Source: an uncultured Pelagibacteraceae bacterium (GTDB taxonomy: Bacteria; Pseudomonadota; Alphaproteobacteria; Pelagibacterales; Pelagibacteraceae). From it: 34,059 bases of DNA. The notes beneath the pieces were generated by a model. It saw only the letters and a program-made list of their open reading frames with translations, did no database searches and was not told the DNA's origin. Positions 7,893 through 16,029 of this stretch are shown piece after piece. Numbering within the stretch: the stretch's first letter is position 1; each line of letters starts with the position of its first letter. A program made the translations under genes and the position numbers. The DNA is taken from NCBI GenBank assembly GCA_902584915.1, contig CACIBQ010000006.1:1-34059 (forward strand). The letters run 5' to 3'.

Positions 7893-8630
7893 TTAAGATT
7901 TATATTCCATAAGTTTTTTTATTTCCAGAAAATCTTCATTAGTATCTACTCCAACAGGTATAGAATTTGCAAAAACAACATCAATTTTTATATTATTATG
8001 TAGGGCTCTAAGTTGTTCAAGTTTTAGACTAATTTCATTGGGTGATTGTTTTAAACCAACAAATTTTTTAAGGGTTGTGACTTTATAAATATATATACCT
8101 ATGTGATGATAAATATTCTCTATTTTTTCGTTTTTTACTGATCTTAAAAATGCTTTAGCTGATGAAATTTTATTTTTTTTAATATTTTCATTGCAAATTA
8201 CTTTCACAACATTTTGATTTTCAATATTTTTCGTTTCTAATTTACACGCAAGTGTTGCTATCTCAGAGTTATGTTTAATTGCTAAATTATTTAAATTCAC
8301 AATATCATTTGTATCTATTAATGGCTCATCTCCTTGTAAATTAATAACATAGTCTATATCGTTTCTATTAAGTTGGTCGTATGCCTCATGTATTCTATCT
8401 GTTCCTGTTAAATGGTCTTTTTTTGTAAGTATGCTTTTGCCATTATTTTTAATCACTTCTTCGAATATTTTATTGTCACCTGTCGCAACATAAACTTCGC
8501 CAATTTTTGTTGACTGGCCTTTCTCGTAGACATGATTAATAAGTGATTTATTATTTATTTTAAGCAGAGGTTTGTTTGGTAATCTAGAGGCGCTAAGCCT
8601 AGAAGGTATTAAAATAATAGTTTTTTTCAT
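7893..8630 (-). CDS. kdsB: 3-deoxy-manno-octulosonate (Kdo) cytidylyltransferase
   Basis: Activates Kdo as CMP-Kdo for lipid A-core assembly in the cytoplasm. Seen: the nucleotide-binding IPSRLSASRLPNKPL, YVATGDNKI, a KKDHLTGTDRI-type segment, NLQGDEPLID, HHIGIYIY and KLEQLRAL, all family signatures. The start is set at the ATG at 8630 (MKKTIILIPSRL), which matches family N-termini. A frame-compatible ATG at 8663 would add 11 atypical residues (MRRKDAQVIHF), encoded by an oddly GC-rich patch with TGCG/CGCA self-complementarity. Length 245 aa is standard. It functions with kdsD (13.7 kb) and the Lpt genes. Confidence 0.94.
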   Translation of the reverse strand: MKKTIILIPSRLSASRLPNKPLLKINNKSLINHVYEKGQSTKIGEVYVATGDNKIFEEVIKNNGKSILTKKDHLTGTDRIHEAYDQLNRNDIDYVINLQGDEPLIDTNDIVNLNNLAIKHNSEIATLACKLETKNIENQNVVKVICNENIKKNKISSAKAFLRSVKNEKIENIYHHIGIYIYKVTTLKKFVGLKQSPNEISLKLEQLRALHNNIKIDVVFANSIPVGVDTNEDFLEIKKLMEYKS

Positions 8631-8731
8631 AAAATGTATAACTTGTGCGTCTTTGCGGCGCATAACAAAAAAATAAAATTTAGTATTTATTTTTAAATTA
8701 ATGTTATAAATCCAATCTATAATATTGAATT

Positions 8732-9259
8732 ATGGGTTTTGAAATAAATAAAATTATAGTTGCAGTTTTAGTAACAATTTTAGTGGTTTTCGGTATAGGA
8801 AAAGTAAGTGATTTGATTTTCACTACAGAAAAAAACGTTGTTGCTTACAAGGTGGAAGGTTCAAGCGAAAGTGCAACCGCGACTACAGTTAGCACAGAAT
8901 CATCAATCGATATATCAGCTTTCTTGGCAATGGGTGATCTTGAAACTGGATCGAAAATCTGGCGTAAGTGTTCTGCTTGTCATAGTATTAAAAAAGGTGG
9001 TGGAAATAAAATTGGACCAGCATTATGGAACGTCATGTTTAGAAATGTTGGTGCGATAACTGATTATAAATATTCTAAAGCTTTAACGTCTTACGGAAAA
9101 GAATGGAGTTGGGAAGAAATGAATGGTTTTTTAATTAAACCATCAAAATGGATTCCTAATAATAAGATGGGTTTTGCGGGTTTAAAATCTGAGAAAGACA
9201 GAGCATCTGTGATTTTATATTTAAATCAAAATAGCGATAATCCTCGACCATTACCTTAA
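8732..9259 (+). CDS. Membrane-anchored class I cytochrome c (CycM-like)
   Basis: A 175-aa protein with an N-terminal uncleaved transmembrane anchor (about 8-30), a Ser/Thr-rich linker (44-60) and a class I cytochrome c domain. The haem motif is CSACH (Cys80, Cys83, His84), the axial Met is in NNKMGF (Met146), and GPALWNV is typical of the mitochondrial or CycM type. It probably carries electrons from the bc1 complex to the terminal oxidase on the periplasmic face of the inner membrane. Position next to kdsB and pheA matches the alphaproteobacterial cycM neighbourhood. A TATAAT at 8718-8723 lies 8 nt before the ATG, suggesting a very short leader or none. Confidence 0.92.
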   Translation: MGFEINKIIVAVLVTILVVFGIGKVSDLIFTTEKNVVAYKVEGSSESATATTVSTESSIDISAFLAMGDLETGSKIWRKCSACHSIKKGGGNKIGPALWNVMFRNVGAITDYKYSKALTSYGKEWSWEEMNGFLIKPSKWIPNNKMGFAGLKSEKDRASVILYLNQNSDNPRPLP

Positions 9260-10180
9260 TTTATTAAAAGTATACAATAAGATTGCTTTTTGAACATGTA
9301 CCCTATTAAGAGCTTGTTGCCAAACTCTAGATTGTTTTCCTAAAAAAACATCTTCTGAAACTTCATTTCCTCTAGGTAAGCAATGCAAAAAAATACTTTT
9401 TGGTCGAGTAACTTTCATTAAATTTTGATTGATTCTATAATTTTTAAAATCTTTAATTTTTTTCGCTTTGTTAACTTTGTCATTGAGAGAAACTACTTTA
9501 TCAGAAAATACTACATCTGCATTTTTAGCTGCTTTTTTTGGATCATTAAAAATATTAATTTTTCTTTTTTTTTTTTTAACCCAATCCATTACAAACTTTG
9601 GAGGACTATAATTTTTGGGACAACCAATATTTAAATTAAACCTAAATTTTACTGATGCTGCAATTAATGAATTTAAAACATTATTACAATCACCAATCCA
9701 ACATATATTTAATTTGGATATTGATTTCTTTTTTATTTCCTCAACAGTAAATATATCCGATAGCACTTGGCAAGGATGAGAGCTCGGACTTAATAAATTT
9801 ATAATTGGAATAGTTAAATTTTTACTAAAATCCTCAATTTTTTTATCATTATCTGTCCTAAGTAAAAATCCATCACCATAAGTTGATAAAATTTTTGCTG
9901 TGTCTACAAGACTTTCTTCACCTTTTCCTAAGTGTAATTCACTTGCTTTGATAGTTATTGATCCTGCTCCTAGTTGATTAATTGCAATATGAAAGCTTAA
10001 ACGAGTTCTAGAGCTTTGCTTTTCATACATTTGAATAAGAAGTTTTCCCTTCAACGGTTGATCTTTATCAACATCAAGAGTGCTAAGTATTTTTCTTTTA
10101 ATTTTTCTTTTTTTGGCATTGTTCAATATTTTTCTTAAATCAGCTGCAGGTATATCTTTTAAATTTATGAAATTTTTCAT
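9251..10180 (-). CDS. argF: Ornithine carbamoyltransferase
   Basis: Makes citrulline from ornithine and carbamoyl phosphate. Seen: the carbamoyl-phosphate loop SSRTRLSF (STRTR equivalent), HLGKGEESLVDTAKIL, SHPCQVLSDIFT, CNNVLNSL and HCLPRG with the catalytic Cys. The ornithine-contacting segment normally DVWxSMG reads DKVVSLN, losing the SMG loop sequence. Length 309 aa is normal. It lies directly after argD (stop and start adjacent) and overlaps the end of the cytochrome gene by 9 nt in convergent orientation. Identity is firm; the altered SMG loop may affect affinity or substrate (inference). Confidence 0.94.
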   Translation of the reverse strand: MKNFINLKDIPAADLRKILNNAKKRKIKRKILSTLDVDKDQPLKGKLLIQMYEKQSSRTRLSFHIAINQLGAGSITIKASELHLGKGEESLVDTAKILSTYGDGFLLRTDNDKKIEDFSKNLTIPIINLLSPSSHPCQVLSDIFTVEEIKKKSISKLNICWIGDCNNVLNSLIAASVKFRFNLNIGCPKNYSPPKFVMDWVKKKKRKINIFNDPKKAAKNADVVFSDKVVSLNDKVNKAKKIKDFKNYRINQNLMKVTRPKSIFLHCLPRGNEVSEDVFLGKQSRVWQQALNRVHVQKAILLYTFNKLR

Positions 10181-11359
10181 TTAACTATACTTATCACAAA
10201 CTTTATCTATAATTCTGATTGCTTGATCTATTTCACTTTTTTTTACGTTTAGTGGAGGTAAAATTCTAATTACATTTTCAGCTGCCCTAATTGTTAATAA
10301 ATTATTTTTTTCTAGAGATTTTATAAATTTAGCTTGATTAAAGTGCAGTTGCACTCCAATTAATAGTCCTTTGCCTCTAATTTCCTTAATAATTTTTGGA
10401 TAATTAATTTTTAAATTATGTAATCTTGAAAAGAAATAATCTGACATTTTTTTCACATTATTTAAAAATCCTGGCTTAAAGATTTGTTTCATAACCTCAA
10501 TCCCTACTGCACATGCGTTAGGGTTACCACCAAATGTTGATCCATGACTGCCTGGCTGCATTGCCTTTGCAACTTTATTAGTCATTAGAACAGCGCCTAT
10601 TGGAAATCCACCCCCAATACCTTTTGCAATCGGAACAATATCAGGTTTAATTTTCGAACTTTCGAAAGCAAAAAAATTCGCAGACCTTGCTACACCTGAC
10701 TGAATCTCATCACATATTAACAATATTCTTTTTTCATTACATATCTTTCTTAAATATTTAAGACATTTATCAGGTATTGTTTTAATACCTCCCTCGCCCA
10801 TTACTGGTTCAATCATTATTGCGGCTGTATTTTTCTTAATTTTGTTTCTAATATTTGGAAACCTTGGTTCAAAATCTCTAAATTCAATATGATCAAATCC
10901 TGGAACTTTAGGTCCAAAACCCTCAGTCATTTTTTTTGAACCACTTGCATAGATTGCTGCAATAGTTCTTCCATGAAATGAGTTCTTTATGCAAAGTATT
11001 CTATTTTTGTGAGGTTTACCTATGGAAAAAAAATATCTTCTTGCTGCTTTAATTGCTAACTCTGTTGCCTCAGCACCGCTATTCTGAAATATCACTTTAT
11101 CGGCAAACGTATTTTTAGTTAACATTTTTGCTAGCTTTTCAGCTTCTGGTATTTGAAAAGCATTTGATACATGCCAAACGTGTTTCGCTTGCTTATTTAA
11201 TGCCTTTATTAGTTTTGGATTTGCGTGTCCAAGTGAATTTACAGCTATTCCTTGAACAAAATCTAAATATTTTTTACCCTTGGTTGAATATAAAAAAGCA
11301 CCTCTTCCATATTTAAAGGAAATTTTTCTTCTGTTATAATTACTTGCCAATGAACTCAT
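10181..11359 (-). CDS. argD: Acetylornithine aminotransferase
   Basis: PLP-dependent class III aminotransferase acting on N-acetylglutamate semialdehyde, and possibly succinyldiaminopimelate. Seen: QNSGAEATELAIKAAR, FHGRTIAAI, EPVMGEGGI, ICDEIQSGVARS, and the Schiff-base lysine in IAKGIGGGFPIGAV, followed by HGSTFGGNPNACAVG. Length 392 aa is standard. It is the first gene of an argD-argF pair; 182 nt separate it from the divergent gcrA. Confidence 0.95.
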   Translation of the reverse strand: MSSLASNYNRRKISFKYGRGAFLYSTKGKKYLDFVQGIAVNSLGHANPKLIKALNKQAKHVWHVSNAFQIPEAEKLAKMLTKNTFADKVIFQNSGAEATELAIKAARRYFFSIGKPHKNRILCIKNSFHGRTIAAIYASGSKKMTEGFGPKVPGFDHIEFRDFEPRFPNIRNKIKKNTAAIMIEPVMGEGGIKTIPDKCLKYLRKICNEKRILLICDEIQSGVARSANFFAFESSKIKPDIVPIAKGIGGGFPIGAVLMTNKVAKAMQPGSHGSTFGGNPNACAVGIEVMKQIFKPGFLNNVKKMSDYFFSRLHNLKINYPKIIKEIRGKGLLIGVQLHFNQAKFIKSLEKNNLLTIRAAENVIRILPPLNVKKSEIDQAIRIIDKVCDKYS

Positions 11360-11541
11360 AAATTAGTTTTTATCTTATACACATTTAAATCATATTGGCT
11401 TAGATAAAATTCAACTAATGGTTAAATACAGCATTTAAAAATAACTGTTAAAAAAATCAAAAAAAAACTTGCATAAAATCTGCAATTATGAACTACATAA
11501 TATTGTATTAAATTTGATGAAACACACTATATTTAGCAATT

Positions 11542-12060
11542 ATGAGTTGGGATTCTAGAAAAGATCAGATATTACGTGATCACTACGGCAAGGGTTTGAA
11601 AACAGCCTCGGAGATTGCGAGCTTAATTGGTGATGGAATAACTAGAAATAGTGTCATCGGGCGTGCAAGTCGTTTGGGTTTATCAGGAAATATTAAAGTT
11701 AAAAAAAAATCAAAAGACGATTATCATCATCAAAATATTACTAATACTCAGAAGAGAGGAAAAAGAAGTAAATTTGTTTTAAATAAAGAAACTTTGGATC
11801 AATTAGGTCCTGCAAAACTTTTAACTCTCGAACAACTTACAGAAAAAACTTGTAAATATATGGTGCATGAAGATCAAAGTAAGGAGGGTCATCCGGATGT
11901 AGCGGGATCTTTCTTTTGCGGAAGAGATGCAGTTAATAAGTACAGTTACTGCCTTTATCATATGGGCCTAGTATGGCAATTAAAAAACAAGAAAGAAGAT
12001 GTAAACCTTAAAGATGATGAAGTCCCAGCCTTTTTAGAAAAAAAAGTAAAATCAGCATAA
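11542..12060 (+). CDS. gcrA: Cell-cycle regulator GcrA
   Basis: GcrA is an alphaproteobacterial regulator that binds sigma70 holoenzyme and acts at promoters with methylated GANTC sites. Seen: an N-terminal helix-turn-helix-like segment MSWDSRKDQILRDHY...ASEIASLIGDGITRNSVIGRASRLGLSG, a basic linker, and the C-terminal sigma-binding module with TCKYMVHED, FFCGRDAV and YSYCLYHMGLVWQ (Cys-rich, as in the family). Length 172 aa is typical. A GATTC (GANTC) site lies at codons 3-5. The 182-nt upstream region (11360-11541) is AT-rich, with TTGCAT near 11470 as a possible -35; nothing else is recognisable there. Confidence 0.93.
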   Translation: MSWDSRKDQILRDHYGKGLKTASEIASLIGDGITRNSVIGRASRLGLSGNIKVKKKSKDDYHHQNITNTQKRGKRSKFVLNKETLDQLGPAKLLTLEQLTEKTCKYMVHEDQSKEGHPDVAGSFFCGRDAVNKYSYCLYHMGLVWQLKNKKEDVNLKDDEVPAFLEKKVKSA

Positions 12061-12076
12061 AAAATTTTTAAATAAA

Positions 12077-13036
12077 TTAATTAATTTCTTTTTTGGAGAA
12101 CTCGCCTCCTGGTTTCCACATATAGGAATATTTTAAAATTTCTTTATCAAAATATTTTGGATCAAAATTAAGTTTTAAATCTAAGTTTGTTTTAAACTTT
12201 CCTGAAGGAGAATTATTATAATTCAATAAAATTAATTGATCTTTTGTTAAAAGTGGATTTTTCATTGTTATTTCAAAAAAATTTGCAAATATTTTTGCTA
12301 TAAATAAAGGCAAAGGTATTAATAATCTTTTAGTTTCTAATGACTTTAAAAGTCGTTGCAAAATTTCTTTAAATGAGATTTTTTCTGGACCTACACATTC
12401 TATTGTTTCTGCTTTATATTCATTAATAATAACTTTTTCAATTATTTCACACATATCACTAACATGTAATGGATGGAAGATTGTTTTTCCCTCATAGTAT
12501 AAAGGAAATATTGGCATTAAATTTAACATATTAAGAAGCATAGTAGTAAATTTATCATCAACACTATAAACTAAAGACGGCCTTAAAATTACAAAGTTGT
12601 TTAATATTTTTTTTATTTCATTTTCACCATTTAGTTTACTTGATGCATACTTGCTATTTAATGCATCTTCAATTCCCAATGCTGATAAATGAATAAATTG
12701 TTTTAAATTATTTTCTTTTGATAACTCAGCTAATTTTTTTGGTAATAAAGTATGAATATTATCAAAAGAAGTCTTATTTTTTTGATTTAGTATACCTATA
12801 AGATTTATACAAATATCTTTATTTTTAAAAATTCGACTTAGATTTTCATAATTAAAAGAATTGAGTTCAATTATATTTAACCATCCAGCATTCGCTTGAC
12901 TTTTAAGTATATAAGCCTTTCTGTGGATATTTCTTGTAACCACTGTTACTTTAAAATTTTTTTTTGTTAATTTTCTTAATAAATGTCTTCCAATTTGTCC
13001 TGTGGCTCCAAATACTAGAATTTCTTTAGGTTTCAT
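12077..13036 (-). CDS. NAD(P)-binding SDR, complex I NDUFA9-like
   Basis: A 319-aa atypical short-chain dehydrogenase/epimerase fold protein. Seen: Rossmann motif VFGATGQIGRHLLRKL at the N-terminus, VVTRN, DICINLIGILNQKN, FIHLSALGIEDALNSKYASSKLNGE (Ser and a YxxxK-like helix), FVILRPSLVYS and FHPLHVSDMCEII. This matches the bacterial relatives of the NDUFA9 accessory subunit of complex I, which bind NAD(P)H and assist assembly or quinone-site stability. The start ATG at 13036 is chosen because the Rossmann motif begins 7 residues later; an upstream in-frame ATG at 13165 would run through rnd. It is divergent from rnd with only 13 nt between start codons. Confidence 0.85.
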   Translation of the reverse strand: MKPKEILVFGATGQIGRHLLRKLTKKNFKVTVVTRNIHRKAYILKSQANAGWLNIIELNSFNYENLSRIFKNKDICINLIGILNQKNKTSFDNIHTLLPKKLAELSKENNLKQFIHLSALGIEDALNSKYASSKLNGENEIKKILNNFVILRPSLVYSVDDKFTTMLLNMLNLMPIFPLYYEGKTIFHPLHVSDMCEIIEKVIINEYKAETIECVGPEKISFKEILQRLLKSLETKRLLIPLPLFIAKIFANFFEITMKNPLLTKDQLILLNYNNSPSGKFKTNLDLKLNFDPKYFDKEILKYSYMWKPGGEFSKKEIN

Positions 13037-13049
13037 ATATATATAAGTA

Positions 13050-13667
13050 ATGCAAATTGATATTAAATTACATAAGAATGATTTGCCAGATGAAATAAAG
13101 CTAGATGACAAAAAGTCATTAGCTATAGATTCTGAATTTTCGGGATTAAATGTAAATAGAGACAAGCTTTACCTAGTACAAATTTCTTCAGGCAATAACG
13201 ACGCACATATAATTCAATTAAATAGAGAAAATTACAATGCACCAAATTTAAAAAAACTTCTAACAAATAAAAACATAGAAAAAATATTTCATTTTGCTAG
13301 GGCAGATATGACATTTATAAAAAGATACTTAAATATTGATGTTGAAAATGTAAACTGCACAAAAATAATGAGCAAGTTAGCAAGGAGCTATTCAGATAGG
13401 CATGGACTCAAAGATTTAGCTAAAGAATTTTTAGGTATTGAATTAAGTAAACAACTTCAAAGCACAGATTTTGGTGGAAGCTTGAATGAAAAACAATTAA
13501 AATATTGTGCTAACGATGTAATATACCTTCACAAAATTTACTCAAATTTAAAAGAAATGTTAATAAGAGAAAATAGATTTGAACTTTATCGTAAAGCTAT
13601 TAATTGTATTCATACAAGAGTGGATTTAGATTTAGCTTTGTTTACTGAAGATATTTGGTCTCATTAA
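13050..13667 (+). CDS. rnd: Ribonuclease D, short form
   Basis: A 205-aa DEDDy 3'-5' exoribonuclease for tRNA 3' maturation. Seen: LAIDSEFSGL (Exo I, Asp-x-Glu), KIFHFARADMTFI (Exo II Asp), LAKEFLGIELSKQLQSTDFG, and YCANDVIYLHKIY (Exo III, Tyr...Asp). The HRDC domains of the longer enterobacterial enzyme are absent; the short form is usual in Alphaproteobacteria. It is followed 6 nt later by kdsD, so it heads the long plus-strand run. No Shine-Dalgarno is seen. Confidence 0.92.
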   Translation: MQIDIKLHKNDLPDEIKLDDKKSLAIDSEFSGLNVNRDKLYLVQISSGNNDAHIIQLNRENYNAPNLKKLLTNKNIEKIFHFARADMTFIKRYLNIDVENVNCTKIMSKLARSYSDRHGLKDLAKEFLGIELSKQLQSTDFGGSLNEKQLKYCANDVIYLHKIYSNLKEMLIRENRFELYRKAINCIHTRVDLDLALFTEDIWSH

Positions 13668-13673
13668 AATGTT

Positions 13674-14645
13674 ATGAATAAAAATTTTTCATCAATAGGC
13701 AAAGAAGTAATTCAATCAGAAATAAATGCACTTAAAAAGCTGAAAAAATCTTTAAATAAAGATTTTGATAAAATTGTCAATTTAATATTAAAATGTAAAG
13801 GTAAGGTTATTTTTTCTGGGGTTGGAAAGTCAGGAATTATATCCAAAAAAATAGCTTCCACACTTGCATCATTAGGAATTCCTTCGCACTATGTTGATGC
13901 TGGATCATGTTCCCATGGAGACCTCGGAATGATAAGCTCAGGAGATCTACTAATTCTAATAAGTCATAGTGGTCAATCGATAGAATTAAAAAATATAATT
14001 CAATATGTAAAAAGAAACAAAAATATAATTCTAGCTGGAATTACTTCAAAAAAAAATTCACTATTATATAAATCAAGCAACATAAGTTTTTTACTACCAA
14101 ATATAGTTGAGGCTGGACCAGGAAATTATATTCCCACTTCAAGCACTACTGCACAAATGTGCTTTGGTGATGCATTAGCTATCTCCACAATTAAACAAAG
14201 AAAATTTTCAAAGCTTGAATTTAAGAAATTTCATCCAAGCGGAAGTTTGGGATTTAAGTTAAAAACTGTTGGAGATTTAATGTATCAAGGTAAAAGTATT
14301 CCTTTCATAAATGAAAACTCAAGCATTAAAGAAGCTTTGAAAGTTTTTAATAAAAAAAATTTAGGGGTATTAATTGCTAAAAATAATAGAGGAAATACCA
14401 CGGGAATCATATCGGATGGCGATTTTAAAAGAATTAATTATAAGACAGAAAATATAAATAATTTAATAATAAAAAAAGTAATGAAAAAAAATCCAATAAT
14501 AGTTAATGAAAATATGCTCGCTGCTGAAGCTTTATCTGTAATGAATAATAAAAAAATAACTGCCTTATGTGTGTTTAAAAAAAATAAAAGAAAAACAACT
14601 GGCTTAATTCATATGCACAGTATTTTAAATGCTAATATTAAGTAA
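13674..14645 (+). CDS. kdsD: D-arabinose-5-phosphate isomerase (KdsD/KpsF)
   Basis: Interconverts ribulose-5-P and arabinose-5-P, the first step of Kdo synthesis. Seen: SIS domain with GVGKSGIISKKIASTLASLG, HGDLGMIS, LISHSGQS and PTSSTTAQMCFGDALA, and FHPSGSLG, then two CBS domains (about 205-320; GVLIAKNN, GIISDGDFKR, ALCVFKKN, GLIHMHSIL). Length 323 aa is standard. It sits directly before lptC and lptB, tying Kdo supply to LPS transport. Confidence 0.95.
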   Translation: MNKNFSSIGKEVIQSEINALKKLKKSLNKDFDKIVNLILKCKGKVIFSGVGKSGIISKKIASTLASLGIPSHYVDAGSCSHGDLGMISSGDLLILISHSGQSIELKNIIQYVKRNKNIILAGITSKKNSLLYKSSNISFLLPNIVEAGPGNYIPTSSTTAQMCFGDALAISTIKQRKFSKLEFKKFHPSGSLGFKLKTVGDLMYQGKSIPFINENSSIKEALKVFNKKNLGVLIAKNNRGNTTGIISDGDFKRINYKTENINNLIIKKVMKKNPIIVNENMLAAEALSVMNNKKITALCVFKKNKRKTTGLIHMHSILNANIK

Positions 14646-14647
14646 AG

Positions 14648-15250
14648 ATGAAATTAAAACTTATATTTCAGACAATATTAATTTTAACTATATTTATAAT
14701 AATAATCGCATTTTATTACACTTTTTTTGCTGAAAAAAATAAAGATATAGAAAACTTATCTCGTTTAGACGATACAAAAAAAATAGAGACAGAAATAAAT
14801 GAAAAAGTCGCTAGTGAGTTAACAAATATTGAATACAACTCAACAGATGACAATGGAAATGTTTATTTTATAAATGCAAAAAAAGCTATCATTGGGATGG
14901 AAGGGGAAGAAAATAAACAAGTTAAACTTGAAGATGTTACATCTTTTATCAACCTAACGAATAAAGGAGTATTAAATATTTATGCAAAAAATGCTATTTA
15001 TAACAAAGTAAACCATGATACCTTATTTTATAATGGGGTGAAAATTGAGTATCTTGATAATATAATTACTTCACAAAATTTTGATCTTATTTTTTCAAAA
15101 AATTTGTCTAATGTTTATAATAATGTGGTCTATAAAAATAAAAATTCTAGTTTAATATCTGATAATATTATTATTGATATGGAAACTGGAGATATAAAAA
15201 TTAAAATGATAAATAAAGTAAAAAAAGTGAGATTTACAAATAAATTATGA
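14648..15250 (+). CDS. lptC: LptC-like LPS export protein
   Basis: A 200-aa bitopic protein with an N-terminal transmembrane helix (about 5-28) and a periplasmic part rich in beta strands with the LptC/LptA (OstA-like) repeat pattern: GNVYFINAKKAIIG, VLNIYAKNAIYNK, LFYNGVKIEY, LIFSKNLSNVYNNV, SLISDNIIIDMETG. Assignment rests on this pattern and on position between kdsD and lptB. It would link the LptBFG ATPase to the periplasmic bridge. It overlaps lptB by 4 nt (ATGA). No separate lptA follows. Confidence 0.82.
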   Translation: MKLKLIFQTILILTIFIIIIAFYYTFFAEKNKDIENLSRLDDTKKIETEINEKVASELTNIEYNSTDDNGNVYFINAKKAIIGMEGEENKQVKLEDVTSFINLTNKGVLNIYAKNAIYNKVNHDTLFYNGVKIEYLDNIITSQNFDLIFSKNLSNVYNNVVYKNKNSSLISDNIIIDMETGDIKIKMINKVKKVRFTNKL

Positions 15251-16023
15251 GTTCATTAATCAAAAAATTTAGAATTAAATCTTTTAAAGAAGAACAGCCT
15301 ATAATTGAACTTAAAAATATAACTATTGCTTATGGGAATAGGCAGATAGTTGAAAAACTAAATTTAAGCATTCAAAAAAATGAAATTAGTGGTTTACTTG
15401 GACCTAATGGAGCTGGAAAAAGTTCGATTTATCACTCTGTATTAGGTTTGTTGCAGCCAACTTTTGGTGAAATATTTATTGATGGTACCAATGCAACTAA
15501 TATTCCAACCCATAAAAGATGTTCTGAGTTTGGTATTTCATGGGTGCCTCAATATGGAGGATCATGGTCAGATCTTACAGTTTTTGAAAATATTATGGCC
15601 ATTGCAGAATTACATATTAAAGAAAAGCAAGAACGGATTTTAAAAGTTAATAATTTGATAAGAAAATTTGAATTGGAGAATGTTATTAAACTAAAGTCAA
15701 AATATCTTTCAGGAGGTCAGGTACGAAAATTAACTTTAGCTATGGCAATGGTAAAGAATACAAAAATACTAATACTTGATGAACCTTTTGCAGCATTAGA
15801 CCCTCAAAGTGTTAGAATGATACAACAAATTATTGTAAGTCTCCAAATGTTTGAAAAAATTTCAGTTACAATCTCAGACCACTCAAGTAGAGATCTTTTA
15901 AGCTGTGTGGATTCGGCGATGGTTTTATCAGAAGGCAATATTGTAGCAAAAGGAACTCCTCAAGAATTAATAAAAAATACCAAAGCAATCGAAGCATATT
16001 TTGGAGAAGGTTATAAATTTTAG
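15247..16023 (+). CDS. lptB: LPS export ABC transporter ATP-binding protein LptB
   Basis: A 258-aa ABC ATPase that powers LPS extraction from the inner membrane. Seen: Walker A LLGPNGAGKSS, Q-loop region FGISWVPQYGGSW, signature LSGGQVRKLTLA, Walker B ILILDEPFAALDP, and switch His in TISDHSSRDLL. The N-terminus carries about 20 extra basic residues (MSSLIKKFRIKSFKEEQ) before the first strand. Overlap with lptC supports coupling. rpoN, which often follows lptB in Alphaproteobacteria, is absent; aroA follows instead. Confidence 0.92.
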   Translation: MSSLIKKFRIKSFKEEQPIIELKNITIAYGNRQIVEKLNLSIQKNEISGLLGPNGAGKSSIYHSVLGLLQPTFGEIFIDGTNATNIPTHKRCSEFGISWVPQYGGSWSDLTVFENIMAIAELHIKEKQERILKVNNLIRKFELENVIKLKSKYLSGGQVRKLTLAMAMVKNTKILILDEPFAALDPQSVRMIQQIIVSLQMFEKISVTISDHSSRDLLSCVDSAMVLSEGNIVAKGTPQELIKNTKAIEAYFGEGYKF

Positions 16024-16029
16024 TTTCTA

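Noticed and set aside
12061-12076. AAAAATTTTT between gcrA and the SDR as a terminator
   Set aside because: Only 5 bp of A-T pairing without a loop; too weak to call.
13037-13165. 43-codon N-terminal extension of the NDUFA9-like gene
   Set aside because: It lies on top of rnd, and the Rossmann motif starts right after the ATG at 13036.
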